A stretch of DNA of 64,000 bases from Nevskiaceae bacterium (lineage in GTDB: Bacteria; Pseudomonadota; Gammaproteobacteria; Nevskiales; Nevskiaceae), in the NCBI GenBank assembly GCA_004297005.1, contig SCVA01000001.1, forward strand, positions 1 to 64,000. Direction: 5' to 3'. Within the stretch, counting starts at the first letter, position 1. The number at the start of each line of letters is the position of its first letter. The notes under the pieces were generated by a model, which saw nothing but the letters and a program-made list of their open reading frames with translations, had not been told where the DNA came from and did no database searches. Positions 26,694 to 35,665 of this stretch are shown here, piece after piece. The position numbers and the translations under genes are program-made.

Positions 26694-28391
26694 TCATCCC
26701 GCCGAGACCTCGGCTGCGGGTTTGTCCGCGGCCGGCGGTGTGGACGTGGCCTCGGCCGCCGGCACTGCCGGGTTGGGCACTGCCGGCTCGGTCGTCGCCG
26801 GTGCTGGCGGCGGTTCCGGTGGCCGCAGGCTGGCACGCAGGCTCTCGGCGCGCTGGCGCAGCAGCGAGGAGCAATCGGTGCAGGCGCTGCGCAGCGCCAG
26901 GGCATCGAGACTGGCGATGCGCGCCTCGGCGGGCGCAGTGCCCGCTTCCAGCGTCTGCTGGGCGATGCGCTCATAGGCCGGCAGCAGCATCTGCCTGAGC
27001 TGGTTGGACAGGCTCAGCAGGCTTTCCAGACTCTGGCGGTCGAGGCCGCGCAGCTCGTCCAGCGCCAGCAGATGGTTGAGGCGGCCGAGTTCGTCCTCGG
27101 CCTCGCGCAGCACCGGCGCATCGGCGCCGCGCACTTCCGTGAGCGCGCTGCGCCAGCCCGGGTAGGCCGCGGTGCGGGCGAACACTGCGCCGCTGTCGTC
27201 CCAGAGCCCGGCGAGGCTGGATTGGCCCTTGATCGCGGTGCTGCGGATGCAGGCGTCGAGCTGCTTGGCGCGGTCGCGGAAGTGCTCGGCCCAGTAGGCG
27301 TCGTCGGGTTTGCCGAGCAGGCTGGCTTGCTGGGAGAAATACAGCAGGCGGCCGACATAGGGTGTGGGCGTGCTGTCGGCCTGCGCGCGGCGGATCGCCA
27401 GCAGCAGTTCGCCGCGGCTGAGCAGATGGCGTTCGTACTGGGTCTGCCGGCGCGCCAGCTGGCCGGAGGCGATCAGTGCCCGGTACTCGCCCCAGACCCG
27501 CTCGTCGGCCTCGCAGGAGACGGCGATGCCGAGAAAATCCTTCACCGAACGGTAGTCGCTGACATCCAGCTCGAAGCGCACGTAGGCCTGCGCCGGCGCC
27601 CAGGGCTTGCCGTCGGCATTGCAGAGGCCGGTGGGGGACTGATCGACCGGGCAGCGGCGCAGATCCGGCGAGGGTGGCTCCAGCGTGGTGGTGCTGGGAT
27701 TGAGCATCACCACGAACTGGCGGCCATCGAGGGCGGCCAGGCCCTGGTCGGAACGCAGGCCCAGCAGGGTCTTTTCCTCCCAGGGCTTGTTGCTGGACTT
27801 GATCTCCTCGCTGAGCAGGCTGCCGAGGCGGGTGCTGAGCAGGTTCACCGCACTGCCGCCGGGGATGAAGCCCAGGCCCAGCTTCATGATCGGCTCGTCG
27901 TTGGCGATCGCCAGCAGATTGCTCACCCAGTGCGCCTTGTCGGCCGGCACGCCGCGCACGTAGATCTGCAGATGCGGCGACTTCGACAGCGACTCCGGGT
28001 CCACCAGCAGGCCTTCGGTGAGCAGGGCGTTGTTGACCACCGAGCTGACGGTCTTGCCGGCCTGCACGTCGTAGAGCAGCACCGGGATTTCCGGGTCGGT
28101 ATCACTGGCGAAGCTGGCCACCGTGCCCTTGCCGAAGCGCGCCGAGATCAGCAACATCGCCGGCCGCTGGCCCTCCTTGCCGAAGTCCAGCGCGCGGCCG
28201 TTGGTATCGAGGTTGGAGCTGACGAAGATGCGCAGATAGCCGTCGTCGTAGCGGGAGCCGGCCCCGACCACGGTGTCGCCGGCCACCGGCGTCGCCACCG
28301 GCTTCACGAAGCGGTCGGAATCATGGCTGCAGGCGGCGAGGCTGGTGCTCAGCACGACGGCGCTGCACAGGCGGATCAGGGAAAGGCGCAT
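26694..28391 (-). CDS. Large lipoprotein of unknown function
   Basis: A 565-residue lipoprotein starting at M-R-L-S-L-I-R-L, with lipobox S-L-A-A-C. The N-terminal half (about 25-330) looks globular and beta-rich, with conserved-looking stretches such as G-S-R-Y-D-D-G-Y-L-R-I-F-V. The second half is helical and Leu/Arg/Glu-rich, and the last 45 residues are a Pro/Ala/Glu-rich tail. I do not recognise a family and see no catalytic motif. The helical part could be a scaffold or protein-protein surface. It is monocistronic, lying between a deaminase and a cupin gene on the same strand with gaps of about 100 and 80 bases. Confidence 0.7.
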   Translation of the reverse strand: MRLSLIRLCSAVVLSTSLAACSHDSDRFVKPVATPVAGDTVVGAGSRYDDGYLRIFVSSNLDTNGRALDFGKEGQRPAMLLISARFGKGTVASFASDTDPEIPVLLYDVQAGKTVSSVVNNALLTEGLLVDPESLSKSPHLQIYVRGVPADKAHWVSNLLAIANDEPIMKLGLGFIPGGSAVNLLSTRLGSLLSEEIKSSNKPWEEKTLLGLRSDQGLAALDGRQFVVMLNPSTTTLEPPSPDLRRCPVDQSPTGLCNADGKPWAPAQAYVRFELDVSDYRSVKDFLGIAVSCEADERVWGEYRALIASGQLARRQTQYERHLLSRGELLLAIRRAQADSTPTPYVGRLLYFSQQASLLGKPDDAYWAEHFRDRAKQLDACIRSTAIKGQSSLAGLWDDSGAVFARTAAYPGWRSALTEVRGADAPVLREAEDELGRLNHLLALDELRGLDRQSLESLLSLSNQLRQMLLPAYERIAQQTLEAGTAPAEARIASLDALALRSACTDCSSLLRQRAESLRASLRPPEPPPAPATTEPAVPNPAVPAAEATSTPPAADKPAAEVSAG

Positions 28392-28470
28392 GGCTCTTGG
28401 GGCGCGGCGCTTAAGGCCGGCGGGGAACAGACTCGAAAGGCGGAAAGACGATACGCCCTGGCGTCGCCCC

Positions 28471-28845
28471 TCACAATGGCGCCGGATCGACATCCTCGTA
28501 GGCGTCCCAGCGGAAGCGCGGCGTGCAGAGCGCCAGAAAGACCAGATCGCGAGTGCCGGAGTTCCGTATCCGCTGCCGCTCGCCGGGCGCGATCAGCACC
28601 ACGTCGCCTGGGCTGACCGCCTGCGCCGCGTGCTCGCCGACCTCCACCAGACCCTCGCCTTCGAGTATCAGATAGCGCTCGGTGATCCCAGCCAGCCGGT
28701 GCCAGCGGGTGCAGACACCGGGTTCGACACGGGCACGGGCGATCGACAGCGCCTCGTCGCCAGCGTGATTGGCGAGCTCCAGAATGTGGCAGCGCTCCTC
28801 GGTGAGCCGCTCGCTGGCGGGGTCGACGCGGTGGATGTGGCTCAT
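28471..28845 (-). CDS. Single-domain cupin protein
   Basis: A 124-residue cupin barrel. Motif 1 is reduced (T-R-W-H-R-L-x-G-I-T-E-R-Y, with one His and Glu in place), with Y-L-I-L-E-G-E-G following. Motif 2 is P-G-D-V-V-L-I-A-P-G-E-R-Q-R-I-R-N. The usual second His of motif 1 is replaced, so metal binding is uncertain. The substrate is unknown. The start ATG overlaps the stop of the upstream M23 peptidase gene (ATGA), so the two are translationally coupled. Confidence 0.85.
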   Translation of the reverse strand: MSHIHRVDPASERLTEERCHILELANHAGDEALSIARARVEPGVCTRWHRLAGITERYLILEGEGLVEVGEHAAQAVSPGDVVLIAPGERQRIRNSGTRDLVFLALCTPRFRWDAYEDVDPAPL

Positions 28846-29537
28846 GCTGGCTCCCGCAGCAGGCCCAGACGCAGCAGCAGATTGGGATCGGGACTCAGGC
28901 CCAGCCAGTGCGCCGCTTCCGAAGGTTTGCAGACGCCGGGATAGTCGCCGACCCGGCCGCCGAGATCGGCGATCACCTGGAAGTGCAGGTGCGGTGGCCA
29001 GCCCAGGTTCTCGTCCGGCTCGCCCAGCCAGCCGAGCAGTTCGCCGGCCTCCAGGCGCTGTCCAGGGCGCGTGCGCTCCAGCGTCGCCCGCGCCAAGTGG
29101 CCGTAGAGGGTATGGAAGCGCTGGCCCTCGCATTCGTGCTCCAGGATCACGGTCGGCCCGTAGTCGCCGAACACGGCGTTGTCGCGGGTGCTGTGCACGC
29201 TGCCGGCAAGCACGCAGTGCACGGCGGTGCCGGCGGCCAGCCAGAGGTCGATGCCCAGGTGCAGGGTTCGTGGCTCGCCCAGGTCGCCATTGAAGTGCGG
29301 ACTCAGGCGGTAGAGGCCACGGTTCTCGCCGTAGCCGCCGATGGCGTAGTCGGCACCGTGAGCGCGCAGTTGCGCGACGAGCCAGGCCGAGAAGGCGGGC
29401 GTGTCGGCGGGATCAAAGCCCTGCAGCTCGGGGTTGCTCTCACTCAAGTTCAGGCGCAGGCCGGGCCTCGACTTCAGGTCGAAAGCTACTGGGCTGGCAA
29501 CCGGCAGGCGGGGCAACAGGGAGCGCAGGTTGGACAT
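28842..29537 (-). CDS. M23-family metallopeptidase-like protein
   Basis: A 231-residue protein with the LytM/M23 signature. H-L-G-I-D-L-W is the first metal motif (H-x-x-x-D), followed by G-x-V-H-S, T-L-Y-G-H-L and H-L-H-F-Q with the HxH motif. It would cleave peptidoglycan cross-links if exported, but no signal peptide is seen, so it may be cytoplasmic or use another route. An alternative ATG four codons upstream is possible. It is coupled by overlap to the cupin gene. It follows the sensor-kinase gene by 56 bases on the same strand. Confidence 0.82.
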   Translation of the reverse strand: MSNLRSLLPRLPVASPVAFDLKSRPGLRLNLSESNPELQGFDPADTPAFSAWLVAQLRAHGADYAIGGYGENRGLYRLSPHFNGDLGEPRTLHLGIDLWLAAGTAVHCVLAGSVHSTRDNAVFGDYGPTVILEHECEGQRFHTLYGHLARATLERTRPGQRLEAGELLGWLGEPDENLGWPPHLHFQVIADLGGRVGDYPGVCKPSEAAHWLGLSPDPNLLLRLGLLREPA

Positions 29538-29593
29538 GACGGGGATCATTCTTTCAGTCCCGCTACCTTACTGCGGACAGAGCTCCGGCCCGA

Positions 29594-31543
29594 TCAAGCC
29601 GGCAGAGTGAAGTGGAACACCGAGCCCGGATTGCCGGGCTCCACCCAAATGCGGCCGCCGTGCAGATCAACGATCTTCTTGCAGATGGTGAGTCCGATGC
29701 CGTTGCCTTCGTAGACGTCACGCGTGTGCAGGCGCTGGAACAGCTGGAATACCCGCTCGGCGCTGTCCGGCGCGATGCCGATACCGTTGTCGCGTACCGA
29801 AAACCACCATTCCTTGCCACGTCGTTCCGCCTGGATGCGTACCTCGGGCGCGGCTTCGCTGCGGAATTTGATGGCGTTGCCGACCAGGTTCTGGAACAAC
29901 TGCACGAGTTGCTGGCGGTCGGCGCGCAGGCTGGGCAGCGGGTCGGTTGCGATACGTGCACCGTTGGCGCTGATCGATGCCTGCAGATTGGCCAGCGCCG
30001 TCTGCAACGCGGCGTTGAGATCGACCATGCTCAACTCGGTGCGCTCGCGGCTGACCCGCGAGTAGCGCAGCAGGTCCTCGATCAGGCTTTTCATCCGCCG
30101 GGTGCCGGCGGTGATGAAGCCGATGTACTCGTCGGCCTCTTCGCCCAACTGGTTCTGGTAGCGCTTGGCCAGTAGTTCGGCGAAGCCGGAAACCGTGCGC
30201 AGCGGTTCCTGCAAGTCGTGCGAGGCGACATAGGCGAACTGCTCCAGTTCGCGATTGGAGCGCGCCAGCTCCTCGGCCCGGTTGCGCAGTTCGTACTCGG
30301 CGTTCTTGCGCTCGGTGATGTCCTCGGCGGCGCCTACCGCGCCGAAGATCTGACCGTCGCGCTCCATCGCCGCGGTGCTGAACATGATGATGACGTTGGC
30401 GCCATCGCGCCTGGCCAGTGGCACCTCGTAGTGCAGGATCGGACCTTCGCCCTGGATCATCGCCTCGAAACGCTTCGCCAGATCGGCCCGGTAGGGTTCG
30501 GGAATCAACAGGGCGTAGTGCTGGCCTTGCAGTTCCTCGCGGCTATAGCCGCTGATTTCGCAGGTGCGGCGGTTGACCAGGGTGAAGCGGCCCAGGCGGT
30601 CCAGCGCGTAGATCGCGTTGGTGGCGTTTTCCATCACCTTGTCGCTGAACTCGTGCGCCGTGGTCAGCGAGTGCTCGGACTTGCGTCGCGCCGCGATCAT
30701 GGCGTTGAACTCGCGCGTGAGCTTGCCGAGCTCGTCGTTGGAGCGGGCCGGGATCTCGACGTTGAGGTCGCCGTAACGCACCTGCTGGGCGCCCAGGCGT
30801 AGGCCGAGGATGCTCGACCGCAACTCGCGGGAGATGCGCCAACTGATCCACAGCACGAAGCTGGTCAGCAGGGCCGCCAGACACAGCACCAGGGTCAACA
30901 GCAGGTCCTGCGTGGCGCGCGCGCCCTCGGCCAGGGTGTTGGAGAAGCGTTGCTCCAGCGGCGTCACCGAGGTGTTGATGTGGTCGATGCGGCGGCGGAA
31001 GTCCTCGGTCTGCGCCTGACTCAGGCCGCCCTTGCCGATCAGCCCGCGCAGTTCCTCGCCGCAGGCCTGTAGTTCCAATACGTAGACCTCGGCCTGACGC
31101 CAGATCGAGATGGCATCGGAGAAGTAGGGGAAGTCGCGGAAGTGGCGGAAAAGGAACAGCAGGGCCGGCACATCGCTGGCGACGATGCCGCCATCGACGA
31201 AGCCCTGTTCGACCAGGGCGGGGTCGTAGCTTGGCTTCTCCATCTCCAGCCGGGCGCGGCGATCACCGAGGGGAATGGCTATGGCCTGTTCGAAGGCGTG
31301 GTAGTCGGCGGGCTGCTGGCTGTCCAGGTAGCGGTGCAGGGCGTAGACCGCGTCCTTCTGCCCCTTGGACCACAAGCCTTCGCCACCGACATAGGCGCGC
31401 ACGCCGGAAAGCACCCGGAATCCCAGTATCACCGCCAGAAGCAAGGCGGCAGTCGCGACCAGGAAGGCAATGAACGAAGTTGCCAGCTTGGCAGTGATCG
31501 AGGCATTGCCCAGCCAGCGGGGGAGTGAGAGGTCGAAACGCAC
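29594..31543 (-). CDS. Membrane sensor histidine kinase (HAMP-PAS-HisKA)
   Basis: A 649-residue kinase. Two transmembrane segments (about 18-45 and 225-250) flank a periplasmic helical sensor of about 175 residues. HAMP, a PAS domain (about 305-420, with the N-R-R-T-C-E-I-S-G-Y-S motif), HisKA with phosphoacceptor in A-S-H-D-L-Q-E-P-L-R, and HATPase with N-L-V-G-N-A-I-K-F, D-N-G-I-G-I and G-I-G-L-T-I follow. The start is GTG. No response regulator gene lies next to it, so it is an orphan kinase or works with a distant partner. The S-H-D-L-Q-E-P-L-R form is that of phytochrome-like kinases. Confidence 0.93.
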   Translation of the reverse strand: MRFDLSLPRWLGNASITAKLATSFIAFLVATAALLLAVILGFRVLSGVRAYVGGEGLWSKGQKDAVYALHRYLDSQQPADYHAFEQAIAIPLGDRRARLEMEKPSYDPALVEQGFVDGGIVASDVPALLFLFRHFRDFPYFSDAISIWRQAEVYVLELQACGEELRGLIGKGGLSQAQTEDFRRRIDHINTSVTPLEQRFSNTLAEGARATQDLLLTLVLCLAALLTSFVLWISWRISRELRSSILGLRLGAQQVRYGDLNVEIPARSNDELGKLTREFNAMIAARRKSEHSLTTAHEFSDKVMENATNAIYALDRLGRFTLVNRRTCEISGYSREELQGQHYALLIPEPYRADLAKRFEAMIQGEGPILHYEVPLARRDGANVIIMFSTAAMERDGQIFGAVGAAEDITERKNAEYELRNRAEELARSNRELEQFAYVASHDLQEPLRTVSGFAELLAKRYQNQLGEEADEYIGFITAGTRRMKSLIEDLLRYSRVSRERTELSMVDLNAALQTALANLQASISANGARIATDPLPSLRADRQQLVQLFQNLVGNAIKFRSEAAPEVRIQAERRGKEWWFSVRDNGIGIAPDSAERVFQLFQRLHTRDVYEGNGIGLTICKKIVDLHGGRIWVEPGNPGSVFHFTLPA

Positions 31544-31774
31544 AACGCTCCGAAAGTGGGCAGGCCGGCGGAGGCAGCTTAGTCGTCTGGTTGGGCAACG
31601 GCTACGGCGGGACCGCCTGCCGCCGCTGGAGGGTGCCGGTGCGCGGTCCGGCGGTGAAGGGGGTCGTCAGCGCAAGAGGTTTGATCTAACATGAGAGTTG
31701 AATCATGAGAAACATAATTCCCGGGACTGCCGACCGAGTGGTCACCGGGGACAGACCAGCGTGCAGGAGGCTTC

Positions 31775-32095
31775 ATGGATTTCTCGTCGGTGCAGTCGCC
31801 GGAAGCGGCGGAGCGGCTTTGCCAGCAGGGCGCGCTGGAAAAACTCCTGTTGACGCCTCTGTCCTGCGGCAACCGACCGGTTGCCGTGTCGGCGGCCTAT
31901 CTTCCGGCCGGGATGATCGAGAGCTGGCAGCATCTGGCCGGCGCGGTGGAGCGCTTCTTCCACCGTGATCTGGTGAACCGGATCGAAGTGCGTCCCGAAT
32001 ACCGCGACGGCAGTCTGGTGCCCAAGGCGATCCATGTGCGCGCCTGGCATTCCGAAAAGACTGGCCGCTTTGAGCCCACGCTGGAAGTCTGGTAG
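31775..32095 (+). CDS. Small hypothetical protein
   Basis: A 106-residue soluble protein with a strong ribosome site (GCAGGAGG) 4 bases before the ATG, which supports the gene being real. No family is recognised. It is slightly acidic, with an S-C-G-N-R turn and an aromatic-rich centre, and no signal or membrane segment. It is divergent from the sensor kinase, with 231 bases between the two starts. It converges on the next minus-strand gene. Confidence 0.6.
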   Translation: MDFSSVQSPEAAERLCQQGALEKLLLTPLSCGNRPVAVSAAYLPAGMIESWQHLAGAVERFFHRDLVNRIEVRPEYRDGSLVPKAIHVRAWHSEKTGRFEPTLEVW

Positions 32096-32107
32096 CTGGC
32101 CAGGGGT

Positions 32108-32653
32108 TCATTCGTCGTCCAAGGCGACGATGTGGGGTTGGTCAACGCTGACCGAGTCCATGTTCACGGTCAGCGAGCCCAGCTCGACGCCAAGCAGGTT
32201 CAGCAAGCCTTCTAGCACCGAGTCCGGCAACTGCAGCAGCGGCGAGAGCAGGAAGTCGAGGATGCCGAGGATGCCGGTCAGCAGGGGCGTGACCACGTAG
32301 TTGAGCAGCTCGGATAGACCCTTGAGCAGCAGGGTCAGCAAGTTCGCCGAATCCTTTTGCCAGGCCGGGCCGGTAACGTGGAGATTGGGCGGGCTGTCGA
32401 GGTTGCAGTTGCCATTGAGGCTGCCACAGGCCAGGCCGGTCAGCAGGCCACCGGTGAGACTGTCGAGCAGGCCGGACCTGCCAGCGCTCTGCGGATTGGC
32501 GTCGCTTTCCGGCAGGCCGGGCTGGCCGTAGGCGAGGTAGAGCAGCACCTCGTGCGGATTCTGTGGGGTGGCGAGCTGGAAATCGTCGATGGGTTCGAGG
32601 GTCTGGAACACCGGTGTGCTCAGGGGAACCTCCAGGGGAGCGTTGAGCGCCAC
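32108..32653 (-). CDS. Hypothetical protein, possibly a truncated fragment
   Basis: Up to 181 residues from a GTG start. The first 95 residues are polar and Pro-rich. The rest has long Leu-rich amphipathic stretches (L-L-N-L-L-G-V-E-L-G and similar) reminiscent of the C-termini of TadG-like pilus-assembly proteins, though I cannot assign it. There is no convincing ribosome site or signal. An adjoining reading frame on the same strand (32667-32819) ends just upstream in another frame, so this may be the 3' part of a frame-shifted gene. It lies downstream of dsbD on the same strand. Confidence 0.4.
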   Translation of the reverse strand: MALNAPLEVPLSTPVFQTLEPIDDFQLATPQNPHEVLLYLAYGQPGLPESDANPQSAGRSGLLDSLTGGLLTGLACGSLNGNCNLDSPPNLHVTGPAWQKDSANLLTLLLKGLSELLNYVVTPLLTGILGILDFLLSPLLQLPDSVLEGLLNLLGVELGSLTVNMDSVSVDQPHIVALDDE

Positions 32654-32666
32654 CGAGGTGGTCAGG

Positions 32667-32819
32667 TCACAGCAGCCAGCCCAGCAGCCAGCTCAGGCCG
32701 CCAAGCAACCCCTGGTCGGGGAACAGTTGCAGCAGATACGGGTGGGTGGCGCTGGGGCCGCCGGGCAGGTTGTAATCAGCAGTCCGCTGCGTATGGTCGA
32801 GAGGCGCGGCGCGCGGCAC
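32667..32819 (-). CDS. Small ORF or frameshifted upstream fragment
   Basis: A 50-codon reading frame (GTG start) between dsbD and the hypothetical gene. It encodes A-D-Y-N-L-P-G-G-P-S-A-T-H-P-Y-L-L and ends W-L-L-G-W-L-L. The composition looks coding rather than random. It ends 14 bases before the next gene's GTG, in a different frame. It could be a small membrane protein or the 5' part of a gene broken by a frameshift. Confidence 0.3.
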   Translation of the reverse strand: MPRAAPLDHTQRTADYNLPGGPSATHPYLLQLFPDQGLLGGLSWLLGWLL

Positions 32820-32830
32820 TCTGCCGGGGA

Positions 32831-34714
32831 TCAGAGCCCGGCTCGTTCCATGCTGCCGAGGAAGGCCTCGGGGTCCTGAAAGCCGATTACCCGGGCGTGC
32901 TCGCGCTCAGGCCCCGAGGGGTCGAAGAACAGCACGCCGGGCGGCCCGAACAAGCCGAAGCGCTTGAGCAGGGCGCGCGCGTCGGCGCCGTTGTCGGTGA
33001 CGTCCACCCGCAGCAGCACCGCGCGTGCCGCGCGGCTCTGTACCCGCGGGTCGGCGAAGGTGCGGTGTTCTAGCTCCTTGCAGGCCACGCACCAGTCGGC
33101 ATAGAAGTCCAGCATCACCGGCCGGCCCTGCGCCTCGCGCAGCGCCTGCTCCAGGGCGGAATTGCTGGTGAGCGAGCGGAACCGCAGATCGGCCGAGGCA
33201 GTGGCCGCGCCGGCGCTGCTGACCGCGCGGTTGGCGAAATGGCGCAGTGGCGTCCAGGGCGAGTCGCCACCGGAGAGCGCGCCGGCCAGCTGGGCCACCG
33301 CGACGCAGGCCAGCAGCCAGCCCATGGCCTTGGCGCTCAGCCGGCCCAGACCGGCCTGGGCGTCCAGATGCTGGAACGCGCCCAGCAGCGCCGCCACGAA
33401 GGCGAGCAGGGCGGCCAGCAGCAGCATTGCCGCCGGTGCCGGCAGCACCGGCGACAGCATCCACCAGGCCACAGCCAGCAGCATCACGCCCATCACCCGC
33501 TTCACCGCCTCCATCCAGCGACCGGCGCGCGGCAGCAGGGCTCCGGCCGAAAGCCCGACCAGCAGCAGCGGTACGCTCATGCCGGCCGCCAGCGCGAACA
33601 GCGCGACGCCGCCGATCACCACATCGCGGGTCTGGCTGATGTAGACCAGGGCGCCGGCCAGCGGCGCGGCGACGCAGGGGCCGACGATCAGCGCCGACAG
33701 GCCACCCATGACGAAAACGCCCAGATGATTGCCGCCGCGCATGCGGCCGGAGGCGAGGGTCAGGCGGGTCTGGATCGCACTCGGCATCTGCAGCTCGTAG
33801 ACGCCGAACATCGACAGCGCCAGCACCGCCATCAGCAGGCCGAAGGCGCCCAGCACCCAGGGGTTTTGCAGCGAGGCGGCCAGACCCTCGCCCAGCAGGC
33901 CGGCAACGACGCCGAAGGCGGTATAGACCAGGGCCATGCCCAGCGAATACGCCAGCGCCAGCGAGAAGCCACGGGCGCGGCTGGGCGTCTCCGACTGGCC
34001 GACGATGATCAAGGACAGGATCGGCACCATCGGTAGCACGCAGGGGGTGAACGACAGCAGCAGGCCGGCAAGCAGGAAGGCGCCGGCGATGGTCAGTAAT
34101 TGTCGCGAGGCCAGCACCGACTGGATGCGCGAGTTGTCGTTGCCGGTCGCCGCACTGGTGTCAGTTGCCGCCGTGGCGGAGTCGGCGACGGTGGTCGTTT
34201 CCGACGCAGCACTTGCCACCGTCTCCGGCTCGGCCTGCAGGCTGGCGCTGCTGACGCGGCCATCGGCGCCGAATTGCAGCTTCCAGCTGCGCGACTGCGG
34301 CGGATAGCAGAGGCCGGCATCGGCGCAGCCCTGGTAGCCGACCCGCAGCAGCGCGCTGCCTTTGGTTGGCGTCGCGCCGGAAAACTGCAAGGGCAGCCGC
34401 ACCTGACCGGCGTAGATCTCCATGTCGCGATCGAAGTTGGCGTCGTGCACCACGCGGCCCTCGGGCAGGTTGACCGCCATCGGGTGCAGGGACGCCGGCT
34501 CGGCTTCGAACGACAGCCGCTCCCGGTACAGGTGATAGCCCGCCGGCATCTGGAAGCGCAGGGCCAGACCCTGCTCCTCGGGCTGCACGCTCAGGACGAA
34601 GGCCTGGTCGACGTCGAGAAACTCCTCCGCGCGGACGGGGCTCGCCAGCAGCACGAACGCGGTGAGCAATGGCGCGAGCAAGACCGTAGGCGAGAGCCGG
34701 AAGTATCTGTTCAT
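32831..34714 (-). CDS. dsbD: Thiol:disulfide interchange protein DsbD
   Basis: A 627-residue transmembrane reductant conduit. Signal peptide, periplasmic alpha domain with the Cys pair in G-C-A-D-A-G-L-C-Y-P-P, eight-helix membrane domain (C-V-L-P-M-V and P-C-V-A-A-P hold the redox cysteines), and C-terminal thioredoxin domain with W-C-V-A-C (about 542-545). It passes electrons from cytoplasmic thioredoxin to periplasmic thiol proteins such as the TlpA-like protein encoded upstream. It starts 5 bases after the apbE stop, so it is part of the same operon. Confidence 0.96.
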   Translation of the reverse strand: MNRYFRLSPTVLLAPLLTAFVLLASPVRAEEFLDVDQAFVLSVQPEEQGLALRFQMPAGYHLYRERLSFEAEPASLHPMAVNLPEGRVVHDANFDRDMEIYAGQVRLPLQFSGATPTKGSALLRVGYQGCADAGLCYPPQSRSWKLQFGADGRVSSASLQAEPETVASAASETTTVADSATAATDTSAATGNDNSRIQSVLASRQLLTIAGAFLLAGLLLSFTPCVLPMVPILSLIIVGQSETPSRARGFSLALAYSLGMALVYTAFGVVAGLLGEGLAASLQNPWVLGAFGLLMAVLALSMFGVYELQMPSAIQTRLTLASGRMRGGNHLGVFVMGGLSALIVGPCVAAPLAGALVYISQTRDVVIGGVALFALAAGMSVPLLLVGLSAGALLPRAGRWMEAVKRVMGVMLLAVAWWMLSPVLPAPAAMLLLAALLAFVAALLGAFQHLDAQAGLGRLSAKAMGWLLACVAVAQLAGALSGGDSPWTPLRHFANRAVSSAGAATASADLRFRSLTSNSALEQALREAQGRPVMLDFYADWCVACKELEHRTFADPRVQSRAARAVLLRVDVTDNGADARALLKRFGLFGPPGVLFFDPSGPEREHARVIGFQDPEAFLGSMERAGL

Positions 34715-34719
34715 GGCGG

Positions 34720-35640
34720 CTAGAGACCTTCGCGCAGCATTTGGCCGCGCTGATTGATGGCAAGAAACGGGACTTTCTGCTGGCGCAGGAAGGCCGGGCC
34801 TTCCTCCTCCAGCAGCATGGCGATGGTGGTTAGTGCGCCGGCGGCCAGGCATAGCGGCGCCAGCACGCTGATCGATTGCCAGCGGCGCACCGGCCAGCCG
34901 GTCAGTGGATTGAGGATGTGGCAGTAACGCTGGCCGCCGACTTCCAGATAGCGCTCGTAGTCGCCACTGGTGGCGAGCGCGCCCTGGGCCAGCGCCAGGC
35001 CAGTGACGGTGGCGTCGAGCTGGCGTGGGTGCTGGATGCCCAGCATCCAGGGGCGGCCGTCCGGGCGGGGTCCCAGCAGGCGGATGTCGCCGCCGAGGTT
35101 CACGTAGCCGGAGCGCAGGCCGGCGGCCTGCAGCAGGGCGCCGGCGCGGTCGGCGGCGTATTCCTTGCCGAAGCCGCCGAAGTCGATCTCCATGCCGACG
35201 CGCGGCAGCGCGATGTCGCGCGTCGCCGGACGCCAGGAAATGTCGGGCCAGCCGATCAGCGGCAACAGGCCCAGCAGTTCCTGCTTGCTGGGCAGGCGCG
35301 CGCTGCGGAAGTTCCAGGCCCGTCGGAGCACACCGCTACTGATGTCGAAGAGCCCACCGCTGAGCTGATGCAGGTTGGCCGCGAAGTCGAAGAGGCCCGC
35401 TGTCTCCTCGTCGACGGCGACCGCCACGCCGCTGCCCGCGGCGGCGTTGATGCGCGACACCACGCTATCGCTCCGGTAGCGGGAATACTTGGCCTCGATG
35501 CGGCGCACCTCGGCGATGGCCGCCTCGATCGAAGGTCGGGCGCCGTCGGCGTCAGCGCCGGCGACACGGATTTCCGCCTGGCAGGCCATCGCGCCGAAAC
35601 GGGCAACCTGTTCCTCGCCATCGTTCGCCGCCGCGCTCAT
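34720..35640 (-). CDS. apbE: FAD:protein FMN transferase (ApbE)
   Basis: A 306-residue ApbE enzyme that covalently attaches FMN to Thr/Ser of exported proteins carrying D-x-x-S/T-G-A-T/S. Family features are the early Y-S-R-Y-R-S-D-S-V-V-S-R-I-N, the flavin and Mg site D-F-G-G-F-G-K-E-Y-A-A-D-R, N-L-G-G-D-I, the A-T-S-G-D-Y-E-R block and H-I-L-N-P-L-T-G-W-P-V. No lipobox or signal is evident at the chosen ATG, so export is unclear. It lies between the DUF3570 gene and dsbD, suggesting that its target is in this cluster. Confidence 0.95.
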   Translation of the reverse strand: MSAAANDGEEQVARFGAMACQAEIRVAGADADGARPSIEAAIAEVRRIEAKYSRYRSDSVVSRINAAAGSGVAVAVDEETAGLFDFAANLHQLSGGLFDISSGVLRRAWNFRSARLPSKQELLGLLPLIGWPDISWRPATRDIALPRVGMEIDFGGFGKEYAADRAGALLQAAGLRSGYVNLGGDIRLLGPRPDGRPWMLGIQHPRQLDATVTGLALAQGALATSGDYERYLEVGGQRYCHILNPLTGWPVRRWQSISVLAPLCLAAGALTTIAMLLEEEGPAFLRQQKVPFLAINQRGQMLREGL

Positions 35641-35665
35641 GCGCGGCGGGCCGGGGCGGCCGGCC

